Part shown: positions 48,653 through 57,094 of the stretch, piece after piece
Numbering within the stretch: the first letter of the stretch is position 1
Layout of the letters: each line of letters starts with the position of its first letter
Assembly (NCBI GenBank): GCA_020633295.1
Contig: JACKDW010000001.1
Location: 186,001 to 250,000 of the forward strand
From: Myxococcales bacterium
Lineage (GTDB): Bacteria > Myxococcota_A > Polyangia > Nannocystales > Nannocystaceae
Length of the DNA stretch: 64,000 nt
Direction of reading: 5' to 3'
Notes under the pieces: generated by a model
Told to the model about the DNA's origin: nothing
The model's database searches: none
What the model saw: only the letters and a program-made list of their open reading frames with translations
Made by a program: the position numbers and the translations under genes

Positions 48653-50014
48653 TCAGGACCTTCGGATCGAGAGGTGAAACGCCGCGCCGCCGCCCTCGCG
48701 CGCGTCGACCCACGCGCGCCCGCCGTGGGCCTCGGCGACGTCGCGCACGATCGCGAGCCCGAGCCCGGCGCCCTCGATCCCGCGCTGGAGCCGATGAAAC
48801 GGCGCGAAGATCGAGTCGCGGTGCTCAGGCGCGACGCCGGGCCCGCGGTCGGCGACCGTGACGACCACGCGCCGCGCGTCGTCGCGGATCGAGACGTCGA
48901 CGGCGCCCCCGCGCGGCGAGAACTTGATCGCGTTGCTCAGCAGGTTGTCGATCGCCTGCCGCAGCGGCCCCGGGTTCCCGCGCAGCGGCGCCGTCTCGAC
49001 GCCGTCCGCGCGCAGCGTGACCGCGCGCTCGTCCGCGAGCGGGCGCGCGCCGTCGATCGCCGCGCGCGCGACCTCGACTAGATCGACGGGCACGCGCTCC
49101 CACTCGGCGCCGCGCAAACGCGCCATGTCGAGGAGCTTCGTCGCCAGCGCGCTGAGGCGGTCGACCTCGCTGCTGACGCGCTCGAGCGCGCCGACGAGCT
49201 CCTCGCGCGCGCGCTCGCGGCGGAGCGTGACGTCGATCTCCATGCGGATCGCGGTCAGCGGCGTCCGCAGCTCGTGGGCCGCGTCGGCGACGAGGCGCTG
49301 CTGGGCGTCGGTCGCCCTGCGCAGCTTCTCCGTCGCGTCGGCGATCGCGTTGCGCAGCGCCGCGATCACGTCGGTGCCACGATCCTCCGCGGGCGGGCTG
49401 CTGAGGTCCCCGTCGCGCAGGCGCTGCATGTGGGTGTCGAGCCGCTGCACCCGCGCCGCGAGCCCGCGCGCGTGCCAGATCTGGAGCAGCAGCATCGCCA
49501 GCGTCACGATCACGCCGATGAGCCCCGCGGCGCGGGCGTAGGCCGCGAGCGCCACATCATTGGAAGCGAGCGAGACCGCGAGCCAGAGCGCGTGCGGCTC
49601 GCCGCGCGGCGAGTCGATGACGATCGCGAGCTCGCGGATCCGCTCGCCGCTCGCCAGCGTCGTGGTCCACAGCGCCGGCGCGCGCCCCAGCGTCTCGGGC
49701 GGCAGGCGCTCGGGCGCCGACGAGCCGGCCGGGAGGCTGATCAGCATGACGCCCTCGGGGTCGTACAGCGCGCCCTGGTGGTTGAGCCGCCGGAGGTCGC
49801 CCGCGAGCGAGGAGTCGCCGAAGTGCAGGTGCGCGTCCTGACCGGGTCGATCGAACAGGCTCACCGACTCGCTCGCGGCCTGCAGCGCGAGCCCGCGGTC
49901 GATCGACTCGAGCAGGAGGTGCTCGAGGAACAGCCCGATCAAGAACAGCGCGAGGGCGAGCAGCGCCGCCGGGAGCAGCGCGCCGAACAGCAGCAGGCGG
50001 CGCTGCAGCGTCAT
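48653..50014 (-). CDS. Membrane sensor histidine kinase
   Basis: 453 residues. The ATG at 50014 overlaps the stop of the response regulator gene (ATGA). Helix 1 spans about 8-30 (LFGALLPAALLALALFLIGLF) and helix 2 about 170-190. Between them is a periplasmic sensor of about 130 residues. Then HAMP, HisKA (DAAHELRTPLTAIRMEID) and HATPase (NLLSNAIKFSPRG, DRGPGV, GAGLGLAI) follow. It is an OmpR-class (EnvZ/QseC-like) kinase whose partner is the upstream gene. The signal is unknown. Confidence 0.93.
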   Translation of the reverse strand: MTLQRRLLLFGALLPAALLALALFLIGLFLEHLLLESIDRGLALQAASESVSLFDRPGQDAHLHFGDSSLAGDLRRLNHQGALYDPEGVMLISLPAGSSAPERLPPETLGRAPALWTTTLASGERIRELAIVIDSPRGEPHALWLAVSLASNDVALAAYARAAGLIGVIVTLAMLLLQIWHARGLAARVQRLDTHMQRLRDGDLSSPPAEDRGTDVIAALRNAIADATEKLRRATDAQQRLVADAAHELRTPLTAIRMEIDVTLRRERAREELVGALERVSSEVDRLSALATKLLDMARLRGAEWERVPVDLVEVARAAIDGARPLADERAVTLRADGVETAPLRGNPGPLRQAIDNLLSNAIKFSPRGGAVDVSIRDDARRVVVTVADRGPGVAPEHRDSIFAPFHRLQRGIEGAGLGLAIVRDVAEAHGGRAWVDAREGGGAAFHLSIRRS

Positions 50015-50691
50015 GACGCGCGCCCGGCCAGGAGGCGGAAGCCGACGCCGCGCTGCGCCCGGATCGTCGGCGCCCCCGCGCCGAGCCGCTGCAGCTTGCC
50101 GCGCAGGTAGCCGACGTAGACGTCGAGGATGTTCGGCTCGCCGTCGAAGTTCGGGCCCCACACGCCGGCGAGCAGCTGCGAGCGCGTCACGACGTCGCCC
50201 GCGTTTCGGAACAGCAGCTCGCAGAGCGCGAACTCCCGGGGCGTGAGCGCGACCTCCTCGGCGCCGCGGACGAGCGCGCGCCGGCGCTGATCGAGCGTGA
50301 CGTCGCCGACGCGCGAGCTCGCGATCGCGCCGGCGCGCCGGCGGACGAGCACCTCGATCCGCGCGAGCAGCTCGTCGAAGTCGAAGGGCTTGACCAGGTA
50401 GTCGTCGGCGCCGGTGCGGAGCCCGAGCACGCGCTCGCCGACGGTGCCGCGCGCGGTGAGCATGAGCACCGGCGTGTCGACGCCGCGGTCGCGCCAGCTG
50501 CGGAGCAGCGAGAGGCCGTCGCCGTCGGGCAGCATCCAGTCGAGCAGGATCACGTCGTACGCGATCATCTGCCCCTGCTCGAGCGCGTCGGCGGTGGTCG
50601 TACACGCGTCGACGATGTGCCCCTCCTCGCCGAGCCCGCGCTGGAGCAGGCGGACCAGGCGCTCGTCATCCTCGACCGCGAGGATCCTCAA
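50011..50691 (-). CDS. OmpR/PhoB-family response regulator
   Basis: 226 residues. The start is a TTG at 50691: GGAGGT (50698-50703 on the plus strand as acctcc) lies 6 nt ahead, and the protein then begins LRILAVEDDERLVRLLQRGL, as response regulators do. The longer open frame upstream has no such support. The receiver has phospho-Asp in VILLDWMLPDGDG and Lys in LVKPFDFDELLARIE. The winged-helix domain has LTPREFALCELLFRNAGDVVT and NILDVYVGYLRGKLQ. It is co-translated with the histidine kinase. The two TGAGA-N4-TCTCA sites about 350-400 bp upstream are possible targets. Confidence 0.92.
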   Translation of the reverse strand: MRILAVEDDERLVRLLQRGLGEEGHIVDACTTTADALEQGQMIAYDVILLDWMLPDGDGLSLLRSWRDRGVDTPVLMLTARGTVGERVLGLRTGADDYLVKPFDFDELLARIEVLVRRRAGAIASSRVGDVTLDQRRRALVRGAEEVALTPREFALCELLFRNAGDVVTRSQLLAGVWGPNFDGEPNILDVYVGYLRGKLQRLGAGAPTIRAQRGVGFRLLAGRAS

Positions 50692-51043
50692 GCGCGCACC
50701 TCCGGCCTCGCGCCCGCGCGCGTCACCACGCGACGGGACGCGCCCGCGACGCCGCGCGCCGCGAGCGACGCGAGCGCGACGCGAAGCGCGGGAGCGACGG
50801 GCGCGGGGCGACCTCCGAGCATGGGCAGGGCGAGCATGCCACCGACGCCCGCGATTGGCACGGCCGGCGATTCGCGCCGTCACGACCACGATCGCGGCGA
50901 TTCGCCTCGCGGCCGTCGCCCGAGCGACGCGCGACGCGGGCAGGTCCGCGTCGCTCCACGCTCGAGCCAGACACGCCCTCGCGCGACGCGCGACGCGGGA
51001 CTCGAGCATGACACGGGCGGGCCCGACCGAGCTGAGCGTCTCC

Positions 51044-51057
51044 TGAGAGCGCTCTCA
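51044..51057. promoter_or_regulatory. Operator-like palindrome TGAGA-GCGC-TCTCA (site 1)
   Basis: Perfect 14-bp palindrome. Its arms recur exactly in site 2 with the same 4-bp spacing; the two centres are 38 bp apart. Confidence 0.6.
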
Positions 51058-51081
51058 AGATCGCGGCGACGCGCGTCAACC

Positions 51082-51095
51082 TGAGAGAGTTCTCA
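51082..51095. promoter_or_regulatory. Operator-like palindrome TGAGA-GAGT-TCTCA (site 2)
   Basis: Arms identical to site 1; symmetry here extends one base each side (CTGAGA...TCTCAG). It lies about 115 bp before the CX4CH lipoprotein start, followed by an AT-rich string (aagctttatgtt) that may contain the promoter. Confidence 0.6.
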
Positions 51096-51209
51096 GGGAA
51101 GCTTTATGTTCGCGCGCGCGGCCTGTGCATGCTTAGACGGGCCCGTCGTCCAACCTCGCGACGCGCCCGCCCACCTCCTCCACCGACCGCGCGCCCCGGA
51201 GAACTCCGC

Positions 51210-52373
51210 ATGCACACGACACACTCGCGCCCCTCGCCCCTCGCGCTCGCGCTCCCACTCGCGCTGTTCGCCTGCAACATCCCCTACGCCGACACCGGCG
51301 TGGAGAGCGGGGTGACCGACAGCGGCGCGGGCGAAGACACCGACGCCGGCACCACCGACGCCGACGCGACGACCGGCGGCTCGGCGGTGAGCGGCACGGA
51401 CGGCGACGGCGACTCGACGACCGCGGGCGCCCTGCCCGGCGGGTGTGACTTCGAGGGCGCCATCCAGCCGATCTTCACGGCGAGCTGCGCGTTCTCGGGC
51501 TGTCACGGCGGCGCGGGGCCCCAGGCGAGCATGTCACTGGAGGCAGGTTCAGCCTACGCCGCGCTGGTCGGCGTCGCGAGCGTGCAGCTCGACATGCAGC
51601 GCGTGACCCCGGGCGAGCTCGACGCGAGCTACCTGTGGGAGAAGCTCGGCCCGAGCCCCGCGTCCGGCTCGTCCATGCCGCTCGGCGGTCAGCTCCAGGA
51701 CGGAGAGCTCGCGCTGATCGAGGCGTGGATCGTCGCCGGCGCGCCGGAGACCGAGCCGTTCCAGGACTGCGAGGACGCGGCGGCCGCCGAGGTCGAGATC
51801 CTCGGCGACGACGTCTCGGTCCTGGTCGGTGAGCTCGTGACCCTCGAGGCGATCGCCACGGACGGCGACGGCGAGCCGCTCGACGTCCCGATCACCTGGA
51901 CGAGCGCGAGCGGCGAGCGCCTGTTCATCGACCGCGACGGCGTCGGGCTCGGCGTCTCGCCCGGCAGCGTCGAGGTCGTCGCGTCGGCCGGCGGGGTCGA
52001 GAGCGCGCCGCTCGTGGTCGAGGTGATCGATCACGACCCGCCCGCCGAGGGCTTCCTCGGCGGCGCGCTGCCGGTCCTCCAGGGCTCCTGCGCGCTCGCG
52101 GGCTGCCACGTCGACGGCGTCGAGCCCGGCGACCTCCGCTTCGATCGCGACCCCGACAAGCTGTGGGAGAAGCTGGTCGGCGAGTCCGCGATGCAGGTCC
52201 CGGGCATGCACCGGATCGCGCCAGGCGACCCGCTCGGCAGCTACGTGCTGCTCAAGATCGTCCAGGCGACGCCGGCGGTCGGCGGGCAGATGCCGCTCGG
52301 CGGCGGACCGCTCGACGCCGACAAGGCGCAGGTGATCCTGCGCTGGATCCTCGACGGCGCGCCCTACAACTGA
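51210..52373 (+). CDS. Lipoprotein with two CX4CH cytochrome c-like domains around an Ig-like domain
   Basis: 387 residues from the ATG at 51210, after GGAG. Lipobox in LALPLALFAC. After a Thr/Gly/Asp linker, domain 1 reads IQPIFTASCAFSGCHGG and later SSMPLGGQL. A bacterial Ig-like (Big2-type) sandwich follows (VLVGELVTLEAIATDGDG, SVEVVASAGG). Domain 2 then has LQGSCALAGCHVDG and GGQMPLGGGPL. Both domains keep the IQPIF..SC...CH layout and the Met of class I cytochromes c, but the heme motif is CX4CH rather than CXXCH. Either heme binds to a noncanonical motif or the domain is a heme-free relative. Twin palindromes lie upstream. Confidence 0.85.
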   Translation: MHTTHSRPSPLALALPLALFACNIPYADTGVESGVTDSGAGEDTDAGTTDADATTGGSAVSGTDGDGDSTTAGALPGGCDFEGAIQPIFTASCAFSGCHGGAGPQASMSLEAGSAYAALVGVASVQLDMQRVTPGELDASYLWEKLGPSPASGSSMPLGGQLQDGELALIEAWIVAGAPETEPFQDCEDAAAAEVEILGDDVSVLVGELVTLEAIATDGDGEPLDVPITWTSASGERLFIDRDGVGLGVSPGSVEVVASAGGVESAPLVVEVIDHDPPAEGFLGGALPVLQGSCALAGCHVDGVEPGDLRFDRDPDKLWEKLVGESAMQVPGMHRIAPGDPLGSYVLLKIVQATPAVGGQMPLGGGPLDADKAQVILRWILDGAPYN

Positions 52374-52408
52374 GCTCGCGCCGCGCCCTACAACTGAGCT
52401 CGCGCCGC
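52361..52408. repeat. Perfect 24-bp tandem duplication across a stop codon
   Basis: gccctacaactgagctcgcg plus ccgc is present twice in a row. The first copy contains the stop codon of the CX4CH lipoprotein gene. It lies between convergent genes. Confidence 0.95.
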
Positions 52409-52429
52409 GCGGCGCCGGACGTCTCGGGG

Positions 52430-53797
52430 CTACGGCAGCGGGCACGCGGGCGAGGGGTCGACGTAGCCGAACGCGATCGCGCGGATCGGGTGCCCGCCCG
52501 TGTACGCCGACGCGTCCAGCTCCTCCCAGGTGATGCCGTCCTCGCTGCGATAAAACACCTGGTCTTCGTACCAGACGTCCCAGCCCCCGCGGACCGCGAC
52601 GATCGTGCCCGTGCCGGGATCGATCGCCGCGGGGCCGACCTGCACGCCCGGGGGCGTCACCGGCTGCGCGCTCCAGTTCACGCCGTCGGGGCTGCTGTAG
52701 GCGGTCTGCAGGCCCCAGGCCATGAACTGCGTCCCGGTCCAGATCGGGTTCGACTCGATCGGCCCGCCGATCGCGGACGTCGTCCACGCGTCGCCGGCGC
52801 TCGTCGACGAGCACGCCGCGCCGTCGCCGTCGACGAGCAGGATCACGTCGTCGCCGTGCGTGATCCCGCGGGTGAACGGCGCGCACGCGACGGGCGGCTG
52901 GGCCGGGCGCCACCAGTCGTCGCCGCCGGTCGAGCTGAGCAGCACGTCCAGGGTGTCGCCGTCGCGCGCGGTCAGGACGAAGCGCCCGCCGCCGGCCGGC
53001 GCCCAGCCGACCGCGCGCACGTTCCAGATCGTCTGCCCGTTCTGCATGACGTCCGCGGGCGCGCCTGGCCCCCAGGACATGCCATCGTCGTCGGAGACCC
53101 GGGGCTCGCGCGAGGCCAGCAGGAAGCGGCCGTCGCCGTGGGCCACGCCGCCGAAGGTCGTGTCCTGCACCACCGGCTCCCAGGTGATCCCGTCGCGGCT
53201 GCGGCGGACCGTGCCCGGCGGGCCCCAGCCCCACGTGCCGACGAAGTAGTCGCCGCCGTAGGCCACGCCCTGGGCGGCGCCGGGGTGGTGGTCGCAGTCG
53301 CAGGGGCTGAGCGTCTCGCAGGCGTCGCCGCTCTTGATCGCGCACGCGCCCCCGTCCTGCCAGCAGTGAACCGGCGCGAGCTCGTCGCAGGTGTAGGGGT
53401 CGCCGTCGAGGTCGTAGGCGTGGTTCTCGATCCAGCTGCGCCCGTCGTCGCACGACAGCGTCGTGCGCCCGACGTGGCCGACGGCGACGAAGGCCGGCAC
53501 GCGATCCAGCGGCGCCGCCCCGGTCGCGCCGGTCGCGTCGGTCGCGTCGGTCGCGTCGGTCGCCATCGCGTCGGTCGTCGTCTCCGCCGGGCCCCCGGTC
53601 GTCGTGTCTGTCGGGCCCCCGGTCGTGTCGCCGCCGCCGGTCGTCTGCGGGGCGTCGGTCGCCTGCGAGCCCGCGCTCGTGCTCGCCTCGCCCGTCGCGC
53701 CCTCCCCGGTCGCGTCGTCGCTCGTCGCGTCGCCCCCCGGCTGGCACGCGAGCGCGGGCGCGGCGAGCACGAGCGCGACCGCACAAACATGTCTCAT
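52430..53797 (-). CDS. BNR/sialidase-like beta-propeller lipoprotein (last gene of sigma-factor operon)
   Basis: 455 residues from the ATG at 53797; an in-frame ATG at 53809 is also possible. The signal CAVALVLAAPALAC has a lipobox and a Thr/Gly/Asp linker follows. The mature part is a series of propeller blades with BNR-like SxDDGxxW patterns (SCDDGRSWIENH, RRSRDGITWEPVV, VSDDDGMSWGPG, YRSEDGITWEELD). Several Cys residues near 130-170 may form disulfides. It is paralogous in plan to the gene at 57095. It follows the DUF1552 gene by 20 bp and should be part of the same transcript. Role unknown; a surface binding protein is likely. Confidence 0.82.
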   Translation of the reverse strand: MRHVCAVALVLAAPALACQPGGDATSDDATGEGATGEASTSAGSQATDAPQTTGGGDTTGGPTDTTTGGPAETTTDAMATDATDATDATGATGAAPLDRVPAFVAVGHVGRTTLSCDDGRSWIENHAYDLDGDPYTCDELAPVHCWQDGGACAIKSGDACETLSPCDCDHHPGAAQGVAYGGDYFVGTWGWGPPGTVRRSRDGITWEPVVQDTTFGGVAHGDGRFLLASREPRVSDDDGMSWGPGAPADVMQNGQTIWNVRAVGWAPAGGGRFVLTARDGDTLDVLLSSTGGDDWWRPAQPPVACAPFTRGITHGDDVILLVDGDGAACSSTSAGDAWTTSAIGGPIESNPIWTGTQFMAWGLQTAYSSPDGVNWSAQPVTPPGVQVGPAAIDPGTGTIVAVRGGWDVWYEDQVFYRSEDGITWEELDASAYTGGHPIRAIAFGYVDPSPACPLP

Positions 53798-53817
53798 GGA
53801 GCTAGTCATACGCACGC

Positions 53818-55242
53818 TCACCCCAGCGAGATCGGGCCGGGGCACAGCGGCCCCCAGCCGAAGGTGCTCGACTCGACGCCGAAGAGCTGCTGCAGCGCGG
53901 CGAACAGCTCGCCGTGGTAGTGACCGCCGCGGTCGATCGAGCGCCCGGTCTGCAGCCGGCCGCAGAGGTTGCCCGCGAGGATGATCGGCAGCGAGTAGGC
54001 GCTGTGGACCGAGCCGTTGTCGAACTCCGAGGTCGCCAGCACGAGGCAGTGATCGAGCAGCGTGCTCTCGCCCTCGGGCGTCTCGCCGAGGCGCTGCAGG
54101 AAGTACGCGAGCTCGCCCATGTACCAGCGGTAGACGTCGAGCACGGTCGGGTCGGCGGCGGGATCCGCGACCGCGTGCACCCAGGTGTGCCAGCTGTCGT
54201 ACCCCCCCGGGATGCCGTGCCCGAGCCACGGGTACGTCGGCCCGTGGTAGTTGGTGTACTGCAGCGTGCCGACGCGCGCGAGGTCGCAGGCCATCGCCAT
54301 GACCATGAGGTCGATGAACGCCCGCGAGGCGTCGGCGTCGTACAGCCCGCCGTCGGTCTCCGGCTGGAAGCCCGGCGGCAGCGCGACCTCCGGGGTGCCG
54401 CAGCCGATGCCCGGCTTCCCGGTGTTCGAAAGCGACTTCTCGAGCTCGCGGATCTTGTCGGCGTGGGCCTCGAGGCGCTGGCGGTCGGCCGCGCCGACCT
54501 GGCTGTTGAGCTTGGTGAAGCTCTCGCCGACCGCGTCGAGCACGCTCGCGCGGCGCGAGCGGATCAGCTCGGCGGTCGTCGGCGCCATCGGGTCGCCGTT
54601 CGTGAACAGCTTGTCGAACACCTCCTGCGGGCTGCCGTCGAGGCTGATCGGCTCGTCGGCGGCGCCGAACAGCATCTGGTACTCGTTGACCGACGCGCCG
54701 CCGACCCCGAAGTTGAGGCTCGCGTAGGGCGTGGGCGCCTGCAGCTGCTGCGCGATGACCTGATCGATCGACGGCCCGCCCGCGTGGCTGTTGTCGACCT
54801 GCTGCTCGACGGGCAGCAGGTCGCCCTGGCCGTCGAGGTTGCCGCTGAACGGCATCGCGGTCAGCAGCGTGCGCCCGGCCGCGTTGTGCCCGTTGGACAG
54901 CTGGTTGAGCCACATGCTCTCGTTGTTGAGCCCGCGGATGAACACGAGCTCCTGCGCGTGCGGCTGCAGCGGCGCGAGCACAGGCGTGAGCGTGAAGTTG
55001 GTCTCCCCGCCCGTCGGCGCCCACTGGTTCCAGACCGTCCCCTGCGGGTGGATGAACTGCAGGTAGCGGATCGGCGCGTCGTCGGGCCCGGCGACCGCAG
55101 TGCGGGGGCGCAGCAGCTCGAGGAACGGCAGGCCGACGACGATGCCGCCGGCGCCGCGGAGGAAGGCGCGCCGGCGCAGGCCAGCGCGCGGCGAGGTGCG
55201 AGGTGCGGAGGAGGGAGCGGCGGGCTTACGCGGGCGGTTCAC
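53818..55242 (-). CDS. DUF1552 protein with Tat-type signal
   Basis: 474 residues from a GTG at 55242, six bases after GGAGGT and overlapping the stop of the DUF1592 gene (GTGA). A twin-arginine-like start (RRRAFLRGAGGIVVGLPFLE) is followed by the DUF1552 body: IRYLQFIHPQGTVWNQWAP, FIRGLNNESMW, GPSIDQVIAQ, and near the end LLDHCLVLATSEFDNG and GGHYHGELF. DUF1552 proteins pair with DUF1592 in Planctomycetes and myxobacteria and look like sulfatase/DUF1501-type exported enzymes. Their biochemical role is not established. Export as a folded, perhaps metal-containing protein is inferred from the signal. Confidence 0.92.
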   Translation of the reverse strand: MNRPRKPAAPSSAPRTSPRAGLRRRAFLRGAGGIVVGLPFLELLRPRTAVAGPDDAPIRYLQFIHPQGTVWNQWAPTGGETNFTLTPVLAPLQPHAQELVFIRGLNNESMWLNQLSNGHNAAGRTLLTAMPFSGNLDGQGDLLPVEQQVDNSHAGGPSIDQVIAQQLQAPTPYASLNFGVGGASVNEYQMLFGAADEPISLDGSPQEVFDKLFTNGDPMAPTTAELIRSRRASVLDAVGESFTKLNSQVGAADRQRLEAHADKIRELEKSLSNTGKPGIGCGTPEVALPPGFQPETDGGLYDADASRAFIDLMVMAMACDLARVGTLQYTNYHGPTYPWLGHGIPGGYDSWHTWVHAVADPAADPTVLDVYRWYMGELAYFLQRLGETPEGESTLLDHCLVLATSEFDNGSVHSAYSLPIILAGNLCGRLQTGRSIDRGGHYHGELFAALQQLFGVESSTFGWGPLCPGPISLG

Positions 55243-56975
55243 GGGGACACCTCCGGGAGGCGACGGGTCATAAAGGTCTCGCTGGTGACGAACGCGATCA
55301 TCATCGCGTCGAGGTCGCCGCCGGCGTCGAGGAAGGTCTGGGTGAGCCCGTCGACGCTGCAGCGCGCGTCGCGGCGGTCGTCGAGGCCGAGCGCGTGGGC
55401 GTGCCACTGCTCGACGAAGCAGGCGTGCGTCGCCTCGGCGCCGGCGAGCAGCGTCGCCAGCTCGCCGGCGCCGTCGAAGGTCGCCGCGAGCCCGCTCGAG
55501 CTCTGCCGGATCTCGCCGGACGCGTCGACGGGCGCGCCGTTCTCGTCGGCGCGGTAGGCCCCGATCGCGTCGTAGTGCTCGAGCCCGAGCCCGATCGGGT
55601 TCATGTAGACGTGGCAGCTGCCGCACACCGGGTCCTCGTGCAGGATCTCGGACTGCTCGCGCTGCGTGCTGCCCTCGGGGAAGCTGACCATCGCCATCGC
55701 GCCGGGCGGCGGCGGCGGGATCACGTCGCAGAGCAGGCCCTCGCGCACGAGGTGGCCGCGGAAGATCGCCGAGCTGGTCGCCGCGTTGGCGTGCTCGGCG
55801 AGCACGGCCGCGCGCGTGAGCACGCCGGGTCGCCGCGCCGGGTCGAGCTCGATCGCCGCCCACTGACCAGGCCCAGGGGTCATGTCCTGCGGGACGCCGT
55901 AGAAGCTCGCCATCGTCGCGTCGACCTCGGTCACCGCGCTCGTCAGCAGCTCCGCGAGCGTGCCGCCCTCGGGCGCGAGCGCGACGCCGAGCACGAAGCG
56001 ATCGAACTCCTCGACCATCGCGGCCGCGAGCGTCTGGTCGAAGCCGGGGAACAGCGCGGGGTCCTTGGCCGAGGGCGAGAGCTCGTGGACCTCGAGCCAC
56101 TCGCGGAAGAAGCGGCTGACGGCCGGGCGCGCGCGCGGGTCCGCGAGCAGCCGCCGCGCGTGCGCCTCGAGCTGCGCGGGATCCTGGAGCTCGCCGGCGG
56201 CCGCGCTCGCGCGCAGCGCCGCGTCGGGCGCGGTGTCCCACAAGAGGTAGCTCAGGCGCGTCGCCAGCTCCCAGTCGGTGAGCTCGAGCAGCGCGCCGTC
56301 CTCCGGCGTCGGGCCGTCGCCGCGCTCGATGAAGTAGAGGAACTGCGGCGACTGCAGGATCGTCGCGACGACGACGCCGAGCGCGACGTGGTGCTCGAGG
56401 GTCGCGCGCGCGTCGCTGTAGACGTTCAGCAGCGCGTCGGCCTCCACGGGCTCGAGCGGCCGCCGATAGGCCCGCGCGCCGTGCTCTTCGATGAACGCGG
56501 CCGCGCACGCGGCGTCGCTCGCGAGCTCGGGCGGGCACTGCCAGATGCCGTCGAGGCCGTCGGCCACCGCGGCGCCGACCTCCTCGGCCGCGAGCATGAT
56601 GTTCTCGGCCCGGAGCTGCGTGACGACGTTGGCCTCGGGGTTGTTGCTGTACTGGTAGCTCGAGTCTGGCGCCGGGAACAGGTCCGAAGGCGCGACCGCG
56701 CCGCCGAACAGCTCGACGACGGTGTTGCGGTACTGCGCGCCGGTCATCCGCCGCATCGGCGCGGTCACGCCGAGCTCGCCCTCGCAGGCGCCGGGCGGCG
56801 CGTCGGTGTCCTCGCCGCTCGAGCTACCGTCACCGCTCGCGCCCGTCGTCGCGCCCTCGGTGCCGCCGCCGTCGGTCTCGTCGCCGTCGCCCGCGTCGCC
56901 GCAGGCCGTCATCGTCATCACCTGCGCGAGCGCGAGCGCGAGCGCGCCGCGTGTACGCAATCTTGATCTCATCAT
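55239..56975 (-). CDS. DUF1587/DUF1592/DUF1588/DUF1585 lipoprotein with CXXCH
   Basis: 578 residues from the ATG at 56975, with GAGGAA 7 nt before it. Lipobox in ALALAQVMTMTAC, then a Gly/Asp/Thr linker. DUF1587 (RRMTGAQYRNTVVELFG), DUF1595 (ARAYRRPLEPVEADALLNVY), DUF1592 (ELATRLSYLLWDTAPD, FFREWLEVHEL, LLTSAVTEVDATMASFYG), DUF1588 (RPGVLTRAAVLAEHAN, HEDPVCGSCHVYMNPIGLG) and DUF1585 near the end occur in the canonical order. The CGSCH motif may bind heme c. It is translationally coupled to DUF1552, which implies a joint function, possibly in redox or polymer processing at the cell surface. Confidence 0.94.
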   Translation of the reverse strand: MMRSRLRTRGALALALAQVMTMTACGDAGDGDETDGGGTEGATTGASGDGSSSGEDTDAPPGACEGELGVTAPMRRMTGAQYRNTVVELFGGAVAPSDLFPAPDSSYQYSNNPEANVVTQLRAENIMLAAEEVGAAVADGLDGIWQCPPELASDAACAAAFIEEHGARAYRRPLEPVEADALLNVYSDARATLEHHVALGVVVATILQSPQFLYFIERGDGPTPEDGALLELTDWELATRLSYLLWDTAPDAALRASAAAGELQDPAQLEAHARRLLADPRARPAVSRFFREWLEVHELSPSAKDPALFPGFDQTLAAAMVEEFDRFVLGVALAPEGGTLAELLTSAVTEVDATMASFYGVPQDMTPGPGQWAAIELDPARRPGVLTRAAVLAEHANAATSSAIFRGHLVREGLLCDVIPPPPPGAMAMVSFPEGSTQREQSEILHEDPVCGSCHVYMNPIGLGLEHYDAIGAYRADENGAPVDASGEIRQSSSGLAATFDGAGELATLLAGAEATHACFVEQWHAHALGLDDRRDARCSVDGLTQTFLDAGGDLDAMMIAFVTSETFMTRRLPEVSP

Positions 56976-57094
56976 AAGTCGTTCCTCGTGCGCGGGCGCC
57001 GGGTACCAGGCGTCGTCGCGCCCGCGCAGACCTCGATACGGGCGCGTCGCGACGGGGGTGAAGAAAAATATTTCCTCGCCGCGACCCCGCGCGC

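Larger units (their letters stand above)
50692..51209. other. 518-bp intergenic region between divergent genes
   Basis: No supported gene. It separates the regulator operon (minus) from the CX4CH lipoprotein (plus). The right third carries two palindromic operators; the rest is Arg/Ala-rich noise in all frames. Confidence 0.6.

Noticed and set aside
50692..51009. N-terminal extension of the response regulator up to 51009
   Set aside because: The extra 105 residues are low-complexity; the TTG at 50691 with GGAGGT and the receiver motif right after it is a better start.
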